Assembly: GCF_043290135.1 (NCBI RefSeq)
Contig: NC_134702.1
Coordinates: 190,248,491 to 190,312,490, forward strand
Source: Rhipicephalus microplus
Lineage: Eukaryota; Arthropoda; Arachnida; Ixodida; Ixodidae
Length of the DNA stretch: 64,000 nucleotides
Direction of reading: 5' to 3'
Shown here one piece after another: positions 12,036-22,972 of the stretch (position 1 is the stretch's first letter; each line of letters opens with the position of its first letter). The position numbers were made by a program, and so were the translations under genes. The notes under the pieces were generated by a model. It was given only the letters and a program-made list of their open reading frames with translations. It was not told where the DNA came from and made no database searches.

Positions 12036-12323
12036 TGTTACGAATAAATATAGCACCTTGTACTATGTAAACTCTTTATTTAGGGCGAACTTGTGCCCGT
12101 AAACTCAAAGCTAAAAATGGTCAGCCAAAAATGTCTCTTGTTCGCAGACTCCAACTTCGTCAGTCTCTTCCTCTGCCCCTCGAGTCTCGTGCCGTTCCCG
12201 TGGCTTTAGCATTGTTGCGCGTGCAGGACGGCGTTCCAGGGTGCGGCTTTCTTGCTACTTGCTTGGCGGCTTTTACGAACGCGAATTGTGGCACGCGTCT
12301 TCTGCGATGGTCGAGCTGTGGCA
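12036..12323 (-). repeat. 5' LTR of gypsy A
   Basis: Starts (minus strand) TGCCACAGCTCGACC at 12323 and ends ...CGTAACA at 12036. It matches 6671-6955 over its full length. The minus-strand primer-binding site follows at 12032. Confidence 0.9.
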
Positions 12324-12341
12324 ATATATATATATATATAT
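12324..12341. repeat. (TA)n tract between gypsy A and gypsy B
   Basis: Eighteen bases of AT repeat separate the 5' LTR of A from the LTR of B. It is the other half of the AT tract that flanks A at 6605-6670. Confidence 0.9.
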
Positions 12342-12490
12342 TGTTACTGAAAATGAGACGAGACATGACTATTTGCCAGTGTATTCACATCGATAAAATC
12401 AGAGCGCAGCACACAGAGTGAGCGAACGGGTCCTCTTCGTCATCTTCTGTCCACAGAATGCTTCACCCTTCATGCGGTAGGTACGTAGCA
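12342..12490 (-). repeat. 3' LTR of gypsy B
   Basis: A 149-bp segment with TG...CA ends on either strand reading (TGCTACGTACC...CAGTAACA on the minus strand). A polypurine tract ACCGGGGGGTAA lies immediately inside it (12491-12502). No partner LTR was found in the window, so the element is truncated. Confidence 0.65.
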
Positions 12491-12935
12491 TTACCCCCCG
12501 GTTGTAAAAGCAGCAGCTTGGTGTACTTTATACGTGTTCTTCAGAAGGAGGGTGGTAGTGTTTCAACCTACTGACGTGGACTAGTTCACTAAGGAAGTTA
12601 GCAGACAGGTTAGTCCCGAAGGCTGGAATGACAACATAGGTAACGTCTGTTACCCGTCGTATGATACGGTAAGGTCCCTTGTACTGAGATAGCAACCTCT
12701 CTTACAATCCAACATGGCAAACTGGGCACGAGAGAAAAACTAGAAAGCCAGGGGAGAAGTCGACGTCAACATGCTTGCTGTCGTAGAGTGCCTTCTAGGT
12801 TGCTTGTGAAGCCAACTGCTTAGTGCGGGAAATTTGACATGCGTGGTCGGCACGAGCGATAGCCTAACGTGCGTATTCACTCGGCGGAGGTATAGTAGTC
12901 GGTAGTAGAGTGTCCAGTGGTAAGATCGGTTATTC
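12491..12935 (-). pseudogene. C-terminal Pol (integrase tail) of gypsy B
   Basis: Minus-strand translation gives PLDTLLPTTIPPPSEYAR (about 12880-12925), then KHVDVDFSPGFLVF. It continues with YKGPYRIIRRVTDVTYVV and VHVSRLKHYHPPSEEHV, ending just before the polypurine tract. This is the small beta-barrel C-terminal domain of gypsy integrases, which precedes the 3' LTR. Three in-frame stops are visible. Upstream pol is absent beyond about 12935. Confidence 0.7.
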
Positions 12936-13689
12936 AACATGTTATGTTATTAAACACGGACAGCTACAGACGTCGGAAAACACACACGGTTTAAAGACGG
13001 ACCTTTACAAACGAGTCAACCAAAGCAACAAGACATTCAAGATGTCTCGCTCGAAAGAAAGAAGACAAATTCGGGACATTTTTCCGAAAAGAAACATCAC
13101 ACAAGTTTTCTCCAGCAGAGGTAAAGATGGAGCATACGATCAAATCAATTGAAACAACAGGGGACCAAACAACACAAGCGGCGTAAAACCACATCCTGTT
13201 TTATGGAAACACAAAGACATCACCCCATCACCCAACGAACACGCAAACTGGTAGAGCCCCATGCTCACCAATCAGGACAAAAAACCAGACGTCTGCGAAA
13301 CTCGAGGTATGAGTGTTCCACGGCGTTCTACTCTTGTTCATTCCTCGCAAGAACTGCTGTGTCATCACCAACTTCCACGTTAAAGCTGTGCTTGTGTTGT
13401 CCAAACAGAACAGCCAGCCTCGCCCACCGGAGCTTGACTAGGTATAACCAGACTGATGCCGTCACCGGTGAATTTTTGTAAAAGTTTATGTAACTCTTAT
13501 GTGGCGTGGAACTGCTTCATTTTCTGTCATTTTTTTCTATTATGAGAGACAATTTGTTCATGCTTTCTAGATTGTAACTCGCGCATTCTTTCCGGGGAGG
13601 GGGAATCCTGTGACAAAGGAAGGCAGTGACTGATGGTAGAGGCAGAGAAGATAGAAGTGCTTTGGAATAAAAATGGCGTATGAGCCAGG
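12936..13689. other. No recognisable feature
   Basis: Short unmatched frames only; nothing can be named. Confidence 0.25.
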
Positions 13690-14194
<505 letters not shown>

Positions 14195-14321
14195 CATTGA
14201 ACGAGGGTCTCGTACTGGCAGACTTCGTGTGTTTAGGTCGTATAAGAGAGACAATTAATCAGCTGCCCGCTCAGAATAAGTTCACGTGCTACGTGACGCC
14301 AAAACATGCGCATAATAGTGT
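14195..14321. other. Spacer between SINE-like copies
   Basis: 127 bases not present in the second copy. Nothing else is recognised. Confidence 0.4.
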
Positions 14322-14641
14322 TTTCACACTCGTCGTTTGGCTTATAGATGGCGCTGACTGTCACTCCTGCTTCTAAATTCACATATAAACCCCAAAAAGT
14401 GGATGGAGAGAAGGCCGCTGTGGTAGCTCAGTGATTAGAGCATCGAACGCGTTATTCGAAGGTCGTAGGTTTGATTCCTGCCCACGGCTGGTTATTTTTT
14501 CATCCACTTTTTTTCTTCTTATTCACATTACGGTGGTTCTAATAACTTCCCCTGTACATTCCTTGGCATTACTGTCTGTTAGATCTTATTATTATGGTGT
14601 TAAAACACGGAAAAACGAGCCCTTAGGTATACACTTCTTTC

Positions 14642-14645
<4 letters not shown>
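14322..14645 (+). mobile_element. tRNA-headed SINE-like repeat, copy 2
   Basis: High similarity to 13867-14194 from TTTCACACTCGTCG to the terminal CCCTTAGGTATACACTTC. The tRNA-like head at about 14415-14485 has a better B-box (GTAGGTTTGATTCCTGCC). The copy ends exactly where a (TA)n tract starts. Confidence 0.65.

Positions 14646-14717
<72 letters not shown>
14645..14717. repeat. (TA)n microsatellite, left flank of gypsy C
   Basis: About 36 AT units abut the TGTAGAGAAG start of element C. Confidence 0.95.
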
Positions 14718-14720
<3 letters not shown>

Positions 14721-14872
14721 AGAGAAGCCTCCAAACACTGAAATGGGTCGAACTCTCAAGTGCTTTCTAGTGTGTCTGCCCAAAAAGGACGCCGCTCGCG
14801 CTGGGAGTTCGTGTTTGGCCGTGACTTTCGCCGTTGTATTTGCTCGCTGTGCGCTAATAAACGCCCTAAAAA
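14718..14872 (+). repeat. 5' LTR of gypsy C
   Basis: Starts TGTAGAGAAGCC and shares with 19855-20010 the central AAGTGCTTTCTAGTG, GGACGCCGCTCGCGC and CTAATAAAC blocks. AATAAA near 14855 is a plausible polyadenylation signal. Confidence 0.85.
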
Positions 14873-14939
14873 TTGGTGAAGAGTGCTGCGATCCCCTTCG
14901 ATGCCCTTGGAGCTACGATCACGTACCCTGACATCTACC

Positions 14940-16235
14940 ATGTCCCACGACGCCCCTCAGCAAACGCCTCCTTCCGTGTCACCCCCTAGTCCCGGTGTCC
15001 CCAGGGTTCACGATCCACCCATCTCCACGGGCGCCGATGGCACTGACGTGAAGTACTGGCTCACCATTTACGAGCGCGTGAGCGTCCCCAACAAATGGGA
15101 CGAGGATAGCAAGTTGACCAACTTGGTGTTCTACCTTGCGGGCGTTGCAAGTTTGTGGTGCAACAACCACGCGTCCGATTTTGCAACCTGGCCCGTTTTG
15201 AAGACCGCTATCATCAACGTTTTTGGCCACCCTGCGGTTCGTAAGCTGCCAGCCGAGCAATGCTTAAGTGAACGCGCTTAACAGGCCTGTGAATCATTCA
15301 CCAGTTACATCGAAGATGTCCTCGACTTGCGCAAGAAATCCAACGACAGCATGTCCAAATCAGACAAGATTCGAAACGTCATAAGAGGCATTTACGATGA
15401 TGCCTTCACGATGCTGCTCACCAAAAACCCAGGAACAGTGGCTGAGGTCATCACGCTGTGACAGAGCTACAAGGAGCTCCACCGGCAGCGTTAGATGACC
15501 CGTTGGTCCACACCACGAGTTGCAGGGCTTGCTGGATTGGAGGCGAACTGTGGTCAGGTGGCACTTCTGGCAGACATCCAGTCCTTCATACGTGAGGAAA
15601 TCACACGCCATTTCTCTCTTCTGCTCTTTGCCCACCCACCGGCTGTTCAGCAATCGGCCAGTACCCTTCTTCCACCTATCCGCCAAGCGATTGAGCAGGA
15701 AATAGCGGAGGTCATGCCTGCGTAACACCTACAACAACTTCCAGCCCCTACGCCCCCAAGTTACGCCCAAGTGGTCGCCAGGCCGCCTATAAATGTTCGT
15801 CAGGCTGCCTCTGGTCGCCAGGCCACCCCATTGACTTACGCCGAAGCTTCCGCACGACCTCCGTCTTTTGCAGCGAGTATGCCGGCTACACATGTTGACG
15901 CAACCCCTCAGACTCAGCTCCAGCCTGCCCTGCAGCCTTTCCAGCCACCGTTCCGTCATTCGGCTCTTGTGACATGGACAAGACCTACCCCGGCGAACCA
16001 ATGGTGCACACCCGACAACCGGCCCATCTGCTTTGGCTGTGGTTACGCCGGCCACGCAGCACGTTATTGCCCTCGCGTACAGCCTTTCCCCAAGTCATCG
16101 CGTGCTGCTGGCCAGATCAGCCATTCCTATCACGATGAATCACCGTCTGTGCCACTGCCATCTCACCTAGGTCGATCTCTTCGACGGTTACCGTCTCCAC
16201 GACGTCAATCCCCATCCTCCGTGCAGCCTAGTTAG
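14940..16235 (+). pseudogene. Gag of gypsy C
   Basis: One reading frame from ATG 14940 to 16235 encodes a Gag with an N-terminal capsid-like region (DVKYWLTIYERVS, WDEDSKLTNLVFYL, CNNHASDFATW). A proline-rich linker follows, then the zinc knuckle CFGCGYAGHAARYC near 16030-16072. Four in-frame stops interrupt it (near 15280, 15460, 15494 and 15724). Apart from these the frame is maintained for 1.3 kb, so it decayed by point mutation rather than indels. The C-terminus is rich in Ser, Arg and Pro (RSLRRLPSPRRQSPSS). Confidence 0.85.
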
Positions 16236-16269
16236 CTGGTCGCGAGCGGGAAAACTAGTCATCGCAGAT

Positions 16270-16600
16270 GTCGAGGCATGGACTGCGACGCTATCGTGTT
16301 GTGAAAGCCATCAGAGCCGCCCATCTAAGGTCATTGACGTGCTTGTGGACAGTGTTCATGCATCTGCTCTTATTGAAACTGAAGCTGCTGTATCAGTTAT
16401 GGACGAAAACCTGTGCCGCTTGCGTCGAAGAGAAGAGTGACGACACAAATTTATAGGCTGTCCCTTCGTACCGCTAGTTCGCATCGTATTCATCCAACAG
16501 CAGGGAGCATAGCTAGCGTTGTCATTCAGAACGTGCTGTATGTCGCCCAATTCATCATCATTCCTGCATGCTCTCATGACGTCATCATGGTATAGTATTT
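16270..16600 (+). pseudogene. Protease of gypsy C with destroyed active site
   Basis: The frame VIDVLVDSVHASALIETEAAV followed by SVMDENLCRLRR (about 16333-16430) corresponds to the retropepsin core. The catalytic D-T-G is E-T-E here, which removes both the catalytic Asp and the flap-supporting Gly. The remaining sequence changes frame quickly. Position between gag and RT supports the call. Confidence 0.7.
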
Positions 16601-17189
16601 TCTCTCCCGCCACGACGCCGTCATCCATTGAGCCACCGCAGAAATTGCACTCTCACCATTCTCGCATTTGACGCCAGTAGACAGTCCCTCTACACTGAGC
16701 AAGATTCTCGTGAAAGACGATGCCATAGTGCCTCCAAACACGAAGACCGGTGTGCCGGTATACTGCGCTGGTCTCTCCGACACAGTTGCACTTGTTTCGC
16801 CATCCAACCGTGCTTTCACGAGGAAAGGGTTGCTAGTACCTTGCGCGACCGTTCAAATCACCCAAGGAAACGCTGCTATTTTTTTGTCTAACCCATCCCG
16901 TGCACTGTTACCTTGGTTCGAGGGAAACGTTTCGGCAGAGTGGGACCAGTCGACGACAAACAAGTCTTGGACGTGCTCGATGACTCGCGTTGTTCCAGTT
17001 CGCGTACCATTAGGGCTGTTTTTACTTCTGATCCGTCATCTTCTGATGTATTTGGCCCTACATTGATGACAACCTTACGTCGATACAGCTTTTCCAGCTT
17101 CTTGACCTGTTGCAAGATTATCGTTCTTTTTTCAATGTCAGGCGAAGTCCTCACGGTCACGCGTCAACTGTTACGCATCGTATGGAAAC

Positions 17190-18486
17190 TGGTGTCCATC
17201 CACCATTACGGCAATGGCATCCACCATTGCGACGCAATGGCATCCACCATTGCGTCGCCTGCTCAATGTCGGGAAAATAACGAGCAGGTTGACAATGTGG
17301 TCCGACGTGACGTTATTCGGTCCTCGGACAGTCCTTGTGCGTCTCCTGTTGTTCTTGTTGCGAAAAAAAGAGGTTCTGTGCGGTTCTGTGTGTACTACAG
17401 ACGGTTGAAAAAAATCACTCGCAAGGATGTTTACCCACTGCCGCGCATCGATGACGCGATTGACAGCGTCCACGGAGCCGAATTATTTTCTTCTCTCACT
17501 CTGCGCTCGTGGCATTGGCAAAAACCCATCGCTGATGACGCTCGACCGAAGACTGCCTTCATCACACCTGGCCGCTTGTAAGATTTCAACGTCATGTCGT
17601 TTGGTCTATGTAATGCACCTGCGACCTTTGAGCGCATGATGGACACCGTTCTGCGCAACTTGAAATGGCACACGTGCTTGTGTTACCTCGATGCCGTTGT
17701 TGTCTCCGAATTTCCACGCATCTCCAACGTCTGAAAGAAGTTTTCACACGTTTGAGAAACGCCGGTTTGCAACTAAATCTGAAGAAGTTCCGCTTTGCAG
17801 CATGCCAACCCACCATCCTAGGGTACGTCGTGTCCAAGGATGGCATTTTTGCTGACCCAGCCAAGCTTCGGGCCGTAGCTGAATTCCCCAAATCTGCGTT
17901 CGTGAAAACACTGCGTACTTTCTTTGGCCTGTGTTCGTACTTCCGAAGCTTAATACGAAACTTTGCCGCGATCATATCACCACTGACGAAGCTCCTTGGA
18001 AGTAACGGGCCCCTAAATTCGTGGTCGTCCGAGTGCAACGACGCGTTCGCAAAGCTCCGTCATTTGTTGACGTCTCCTCCCATTCTACGTCACTACGATC
18101 CTACGGCCCCAACGGAGGTGCACGTGAACGCCAGTGATGTAGGCCTCGGCACAGTCCTGGCACAGCGCGAATTCGGATTCCCTGAATATGTCATCGCATA
18201 TGCAAGCCGTACGCTCACTAGAGCCGAGACAAGCTACACCGTCACGAAAAAAGAGGGTCTGGCGATCGTCTGGGCCCTCACAAAGTTTCGACCTTATGTG
18301 TATGGTCGCCCAAGCAATGTCGTCACCAACCATCATGCACTATGCTGGCTGTCATCATTGAAGGATCCCCCAGACCGTCTCGCCCGTTGGGCTTTTCACG
18401 TACAAAACTACGACATCCGCGTGCTGCACCAAAATGGACGCCAGCATGCTGAAGCCAACGCCCTCTCACGCTCCCCTCTGCCTTAA
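17190..18486 (+). pseudogene. Reverse transcriptase and RNase H of gypsy C
   Basis: The RT starts near 17290 (VDNVVRRDVIRSS) and runs through SPVVLVAKKRGSVRFCVYYRRL, KDVYPLPRIDDAID and [15 protein letters not shown]. The catalytic box reads YLDAVVV near 17688-17708 (usual YLDD), so polymerisation is expected to be lost. A frameshift near 17715 is followed by a long open segment to 18486 with connection and RNase [32 protein letters not shown] (usual TDAS) and [13 protein letters not shown]. It ends with [15 protein letters not shown] small tandem triplication lies at 17198-17250 (see findings). Confidence 0.85.
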
Positions 18487-19305
18487 GACGACGTGTCTTG
18501 CTCAGTATACTCGGTTGCTGTTTCTGCCATCGATGTTGAGATCATCGCTACCGAACAGCGAAGGATAATTAGATCGCCCCATTAATCGACTTGCTCTCTG
18601 ATCCGTTCGAAATACCATCCACGCGTGTCTTGCGTCGTCAAGCTCACCATTTCGCCTTTCGTGATGGCCTCCTACATCGGCGCAATTGCAACGCCGATAG
18701 CAGGCAGAGGTTATTCGTGATACCCCGCAGTCTGCGGTCGAAGATACGCGAATCCTTCCATTCTGATCCTCAATGCGCACACTCTGGGGTATCCAGAGCC
18801 TACCACTACGTTCGACAACGCTACTTCTGGCGCGACATGTACCGCTACGTGTAGCAGTTTGTTCGAGCCTGCCTCGCTTGCCAACGCCGCAAACCGTCAG
18901 CACACATGTCGCCAGCTGGTCTGCAACCATTACCTTGCCTTGACCGTCCGTTTGGGTGCATAGGTGTCGATTTGTATGGACCACTTCCTCTGACGTCAGC
19001 TGGTCACCGCTGGGCCATCGTCGCCGTAGATCATTTAACGCGATACGCCGAAACCGCCGCTCTCCATGCGGCTATTGCACGTGATGTTGCGTCCTTCCTA
19101 CTGCATCAATTCATACTGCGCCACGAACCACCCCAGGAGCTTCTCAGTGATCGAGGCTGTGTCTTCTTGTCAGAAGTCGTCGAAGTCGTTCTCACGCAGT
19201 GCCATTCTGTCCACTGCAAAGCTACTGCTTGCCATCCGCAGATGAATGGTCTCACCGAACGCTTTAACCGCACCCTCGGTGACATGCTCTTGACGTAAGT
19301 CGCCG
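18487..19305 (+). pseudogene. Integrase of gypsy C
   Basis: The N-terminal zinc-binding domain ends with ACLACQRRKPS near 18870-18897. The core shows IGVDLYGPLPLTSAGHRW, AVDHLTRYAET (first Asp, near 19027), LLSDRGCVF (second Asp, near 19150) and MNGLTERFNRTLGDML (Glu, near 19257). All three acids are kept. Stops occur near 18854 (TAG in YV*QFVRAC) and after 19298. The core frame is otherwise open. Confidence 0.85.
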
Positions 19306-19854
19306 CCAACCACATGAATTGTGATACAATACCGCCCTTCGTCACCTACGCCTACAACACCGCCCCTCAGAGTACGACCGGTTTTTCACCTTTCTTCTTG
19401 CTGTATGGAAGGCACTTGTCACACATCATTGACACGATACGGCCGTACCCACCGGATTCATCTGAGTATGCAACTATTTAAGAGTCAGCCAGGCTTGCTG
19501 GAGAGTGTTGTGGGCTTGTCAAGAATTTTACGACGCATGAGCAAAAGCGGCAGAAAAGTACTCGTGATGGCTCCGCCACTTCTGAGCCCACGTTGTTTCC
19601 TGGTTCCCTCATAAGGCTCTCAAGCCTGAACTCTGTAGCTGGCCTCTCTTCCAAACTACTCCCGAAATACGAAGGCCCTTACCGTGTTATCGAGCGCACA
19701 TCTCCGGTGAACTATCTGATCGAACCAATTGAACAATCTTCGGACATGCGCCGTCGCGGGCGCGACAGTCAACGTGGAGCGCCTGGAAGCTTACTATGAC
19801 CCGCTCATATTGACAAGCTGTTAGGTCGTCCGGCGGCTGCGACCCCGGAGTGAT
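19306..19854 (+). pseudogene. C-terminal Pol tail of gypsy C
   Basis: Fragments such as AYNTAPQSTTGFSPFFLLYG (19346-19405), LLPKYEGPYRVIERTSPVNYLI (19650-19725) and VNVERLEAYYDP (19770-19802) correspond to the end of the core and the C-terminal integrase domain. They lie in different frames. The LTR follows at 19855 after a GACCCCGGAGTGAT stretch that may hold the decayed polypurine tract. Confidence 0.7.
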
Positions 19855-20114
<260 letters not shown>

Positions 20115-20122
20115 ATATATAT

Positions 20123-20274
20123 GGTAGAAAAAGAGGTCGACAAACGTGCGAAAACACAAGTTTTACTAACATTTCGGCAGGTGGGCCTGCCTTCGTCGGA
20201 GTGAAGGAAGGCCCACCTGCCGAAACGTTGTAAAACTTGTGTTTTTTGCACGTTTGTCGACGTCTTTTTCTACC
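20123..20274. repeat. Foldback repeat with hammerhead-like cores
   Basis: Two arms of about 70 bp (20123-20192 and 20205-20274) are near-perfect inverted copies around a short centre CGTCGGAGT. They read GGTAGAAAAAGAGGTCGAC outward to CTTTTTCTACC. Each arm contains a GGCAGGcccaCCTGCC stem followed by GAAA. On the minus strand of the left arm a CCGACGA precedes the stem. This layout resembles the hammerhead ribozyme core (CUGANGA, stem II, GAAA) known from Penelope-like elements, with C instead of U at core position 4. No retroelement protein is attached. Confidence 0.6.
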
Positions 20275-20310
20275 GCATTTTCCACCGGATCCATTGAATT
20301 TCACCCCAGC

Positions 20311-20341
20311 ATATCTATCTATCTATCTATCTATCTACCTG

Positions 20342-20420
<79 letters not shown>
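20311..20420. repeat. (TATC)n and (TA)n microsatellites
   Basis: A TATC tract (20311-20337) is followed after ACCTGCC by about 38 TA units (20345-20420). Confidence 0.95.
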
Positions 20421-20423
<3 letters not shown>

Positions 20424-20424
20424 G

Positions 20425-21054
20425 AAAAAGATCACGACACGCGCATTCGAGCCTTCTACTTCCGAAATATGGGTGCGAGGCGTCACTATCGTGTTGTCAG
20501 CATTACCAGCGAGATGGTGCAATCAGCGCACGTAGCCAGATTGTCACGACGTGGCGGCGCGCAGTCTCATATCCCATGCCGCCTTTTTGCCCCGTGTAGA
20601 GGAGATGTTCTCGTGAGCGCTGTCTTATCTCCCGGTTGGAACAACTCTACGTTTTGGGATTTCACCCGAATGACTTTGTGGTAGTTACCAGGTACACAAT
20701 GGCCGCTGCACTTGTAGCACAGTCTCCGCTTGCGAAAAAGGCGCGCTTTTCAGACACAGCAAAGTAACAGAGATGCTTATTAGCGTTCATCTGTACCTGT
20801 GAGTTCGTTTCGTGCGTCACTCGTGCGTGGGAAACGTGACGCACGTTTCAATCTGCTTGTCATCATTCGCGTGACCTCGCAATATGTTGCTGCCACGTTC
20901 ATTGCTGCGACTTTCCGGCAGATCTGTGACTTTTTTTCACAGAGAAAGTGCTTATAAGACCACAACACTGAACTCGCGCAGCGCCGTAGTTGTACGCCGC
21001 CACCGCCACTGGTTTGCGTAACCACAGTGCACGAAAAAAAGAAATATTGGCAGA
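20425..21054. other. No recognisable gene
   Basis: Unique-looking sequence. It immediately precedes the composite repeat starting at 21055. Confidence 0.25.
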
Positions 21055-22760
21055 ACCCATGGACAGAGGGAATCGATGACATGCGAAGCATGAATGAGAA
21101 ATGTGGATATGTCACTTTAAGATCAGCACGACGTTACGAGGTGGAGGAAAATTATGCCGTACCTGACTTCCATGCCATGATTATCATGCTTGGATGTGCC
21201 GTTCCCTTTCGTCATCTATTCACGTCACGTGATACCTAACTTAGTATATGTGAAGCGAGCGAAACAGCCACAAGCAGGCTATGAGCGTGGTATGTTGTCA
21301 TGTTCTTAAATGACACGTATATCAGATTATCATGTTTGCACCAGCCATATATTTCGTCATCCATTGACGTCCCGTAACACCAAATTTGGTATATGTGGAG
21401 TTAGCGAAACGGCAGCGAGCGTATCATGAAGGGCCCAACATATTTCAATGTAGCGTTGACGCACGCGCAAGCTGGGCACAGCGACAATACGTTAGCAAAA
21501 CGCGAGCACTCAATAGTCTGACGCCCAGCGCAACGAACGCCCGTCGCCACGGCACGACGGCAACTGGCGCGAAATGCGACATGGTGCACGCGTTACGCAG
21601 ACAACACTGCGTCTCCCTCTTTTCGTGGCGGAGGGACGCCGGAAGCGCTGAAACGCGCACGCGTCAAAGCAACGCAGCGTGGCACGCGCCTGCGAGAATG
21701 TGGCAGGACCAGCGCCTGGCGTGCAAAAAACGGCGTAACGTGACGAAAAGAATACGAGCGAGCACGCACACCGCCTCACGTCGAGATTTATTGGCGCCTT
21801 CTCTGTGGCAAGAAGTCATGTTCTCATATCACACGCATCTAGTGATTATTATGTTTGCACCGGTCGCATACCTTCATCATCTATTGGCGTCACGTAATAC
21901 CAAATTTGGCATATGTGAAGCTAGCGAAGCGCACGTGAGCGCGTCATCAGTGTGGCATGTAGTCATGTTGTTACATGAAACGCATGTCGTGATTGTCATG
22001 TTTGCATTTGTCATTTACCTATGTTGTCCATTCGCGTTGCCTAATACCGAGTTTGGTACATGTGAAGCTAGTGAAACTGCCACGAGTGCATCATGAGCGT
22101 GGCATTTAGTCATGTTCCTACATGACATGCATCTCATGTTGATCATATTTGCACCAGTGTCATGCTTTCGTTGTCCGTTCACATCCCGTAATACCGAAGT
22201 TGGTATAAGTGAAGCTAGCAAAACGGCCACCAGCGCATCAAGAGAGAGCCTAGTTGTCATGTTTTTTACATGACACGCATCTCATGATTGTCATGTTTGC
22301 CCCAGTTACATACCTTCGTTCACGTACCTCAATGCCGAATTTGGTATATGTGACGCTAGCGAAATCGCCGAGAGCGCATCGTGAGCGTGGCATGTAGTAA
22401 TGTTGTGATATGACACTCATATCATGATTTCCATGTTAAGGTCTGTCGCTTGTGTTCACCTTGCAATCATAGCATACCATACCATTTTTTGCAACATGCC
22501 GTGTGAACGAAACCACCGCAAGAGCCTCAGGATTATGAAATGCAAATCATGACATTCATGACACACATGTCATCATTTTAATGTTATGACTAGTCAAATA
22601 TGTTCTTCATGCAGTAATATTATGCCATACCAATTTTGGTATTTATACCATTATCGAAACGGTCAGGAGAGATAAAGTCGTAGGTCGCTAGATAGATGGA
22701 TAGATAGATAGATAGATAGATAGATAGACTCAAATTCACCGAAGTTTGCTAGAAAATGCT
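21055..22760 (+). repeat. Composite 145-bp/GATA repeat, copy 1
   Basis: The unit opens with GACATGCGAAGCATGAATGAG (about 21077). It contains tandem units of about 145 bp recognised by 'GGTATATGTGAAGCTAGCG'-type wording near 21245, 21390, 21905, 22055, 22200 and 22343. A GC-rich 350-bp block is inserted at about 21440-21790. The copy then passes through a CATGAATGTCATGA-rich stretch and a (GATA)n tract (22689-22728), and closes with AATGCTTCGCATTG near 22757. The two ends share ATGCGAAGCAT in inverted orientation. No coding capacity is seen. It is probably a non-autonomous mobile unit, class unknown. Confidence 0.65.
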
Positions 22761-22779
22761 TCGCATTGAAAGCCTAGTA

Positions 22780-22862
22780 CCAATGACACAATGGGGCTCG
22801 AACTCGGGTCCGCTGGGTGCCTGTCCAGTATGCCACCACTGAGCCACGCCGGGGCTTGGGAC
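22780..22862 (-). mobile_element. tRNA-like SINE fragment
   Basis: On the minus strand the sequence has an A-box (GGCTCAGTGGTGGCA), a short CTGG/CCAG stem and a B-box (CCGAGTTCGAGCCCC) in tRNA order within 75 bp. The acceptor stem does not close, so a SINE head or tRNA pseudogene is more likely than an active tRNA gene. It lies between the composite repeat and the CR1-type LINE. Confidence 0.5.
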
Positions 22863-22904
22863 TTGTTGGCAAACTTGCCCTCGATTAGGCTTGATGTCGG
22901 AAAA

Positions 22905-22942
22905 GCAGTCATGCTATTTGATTTATCAAATAACATGACTGC
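22905..22942. repeat. 38-nt hairpin
   Basis: Arms GCAGTCATGCTATTTGA and TCAAATAACATGACTGC pair with a single mismatch around a TTTA loop. It lies 30 bp before the ORF1 reading frame of the CR1-type LINE, possibly in its 5' untranslated region. Confidence 0.7.
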
Positions 22943-22972
22943 GTCAGTGGCAGTGCTCGCTCGGAAACCCCC

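Larger units (their letters stand above)
6671..12323 (-). mobile_element. Complete Ty3/gypsy provirus A
   Basis: Two LTRs of about 285 and 288 bp (6671-6955 and 12036-12323) bracket gag, protease, RT-RNase H and integrase in Ty3/gypsy order on the minus strand. The 5' LTR reads TGCCACAG...GTAACA. A primer-binding site starting TGGTGGAAGTGCTGGG lies three bases inside it (12017-12032). A polypurine tract (AAAAGGGGGACT on the minus strand, about 6957-6970) precedes the 3' LTR. Both flanks are AT repeats, so a 4-5 bp AT duplication is likely but cannot be delimited. The coding region has several frameshifts and nonsense codons. The RT YLDD and the integrase D,D,E residues are still present, so decay looks moderate. 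Confidence 0.9.

Noticed and set aside
22780..22862. Functional tRNA gene on the minus strand
   Set aside because: The acceptor stem does not close and the anticodon stem is only four pairs; it is better read as a SINE head.
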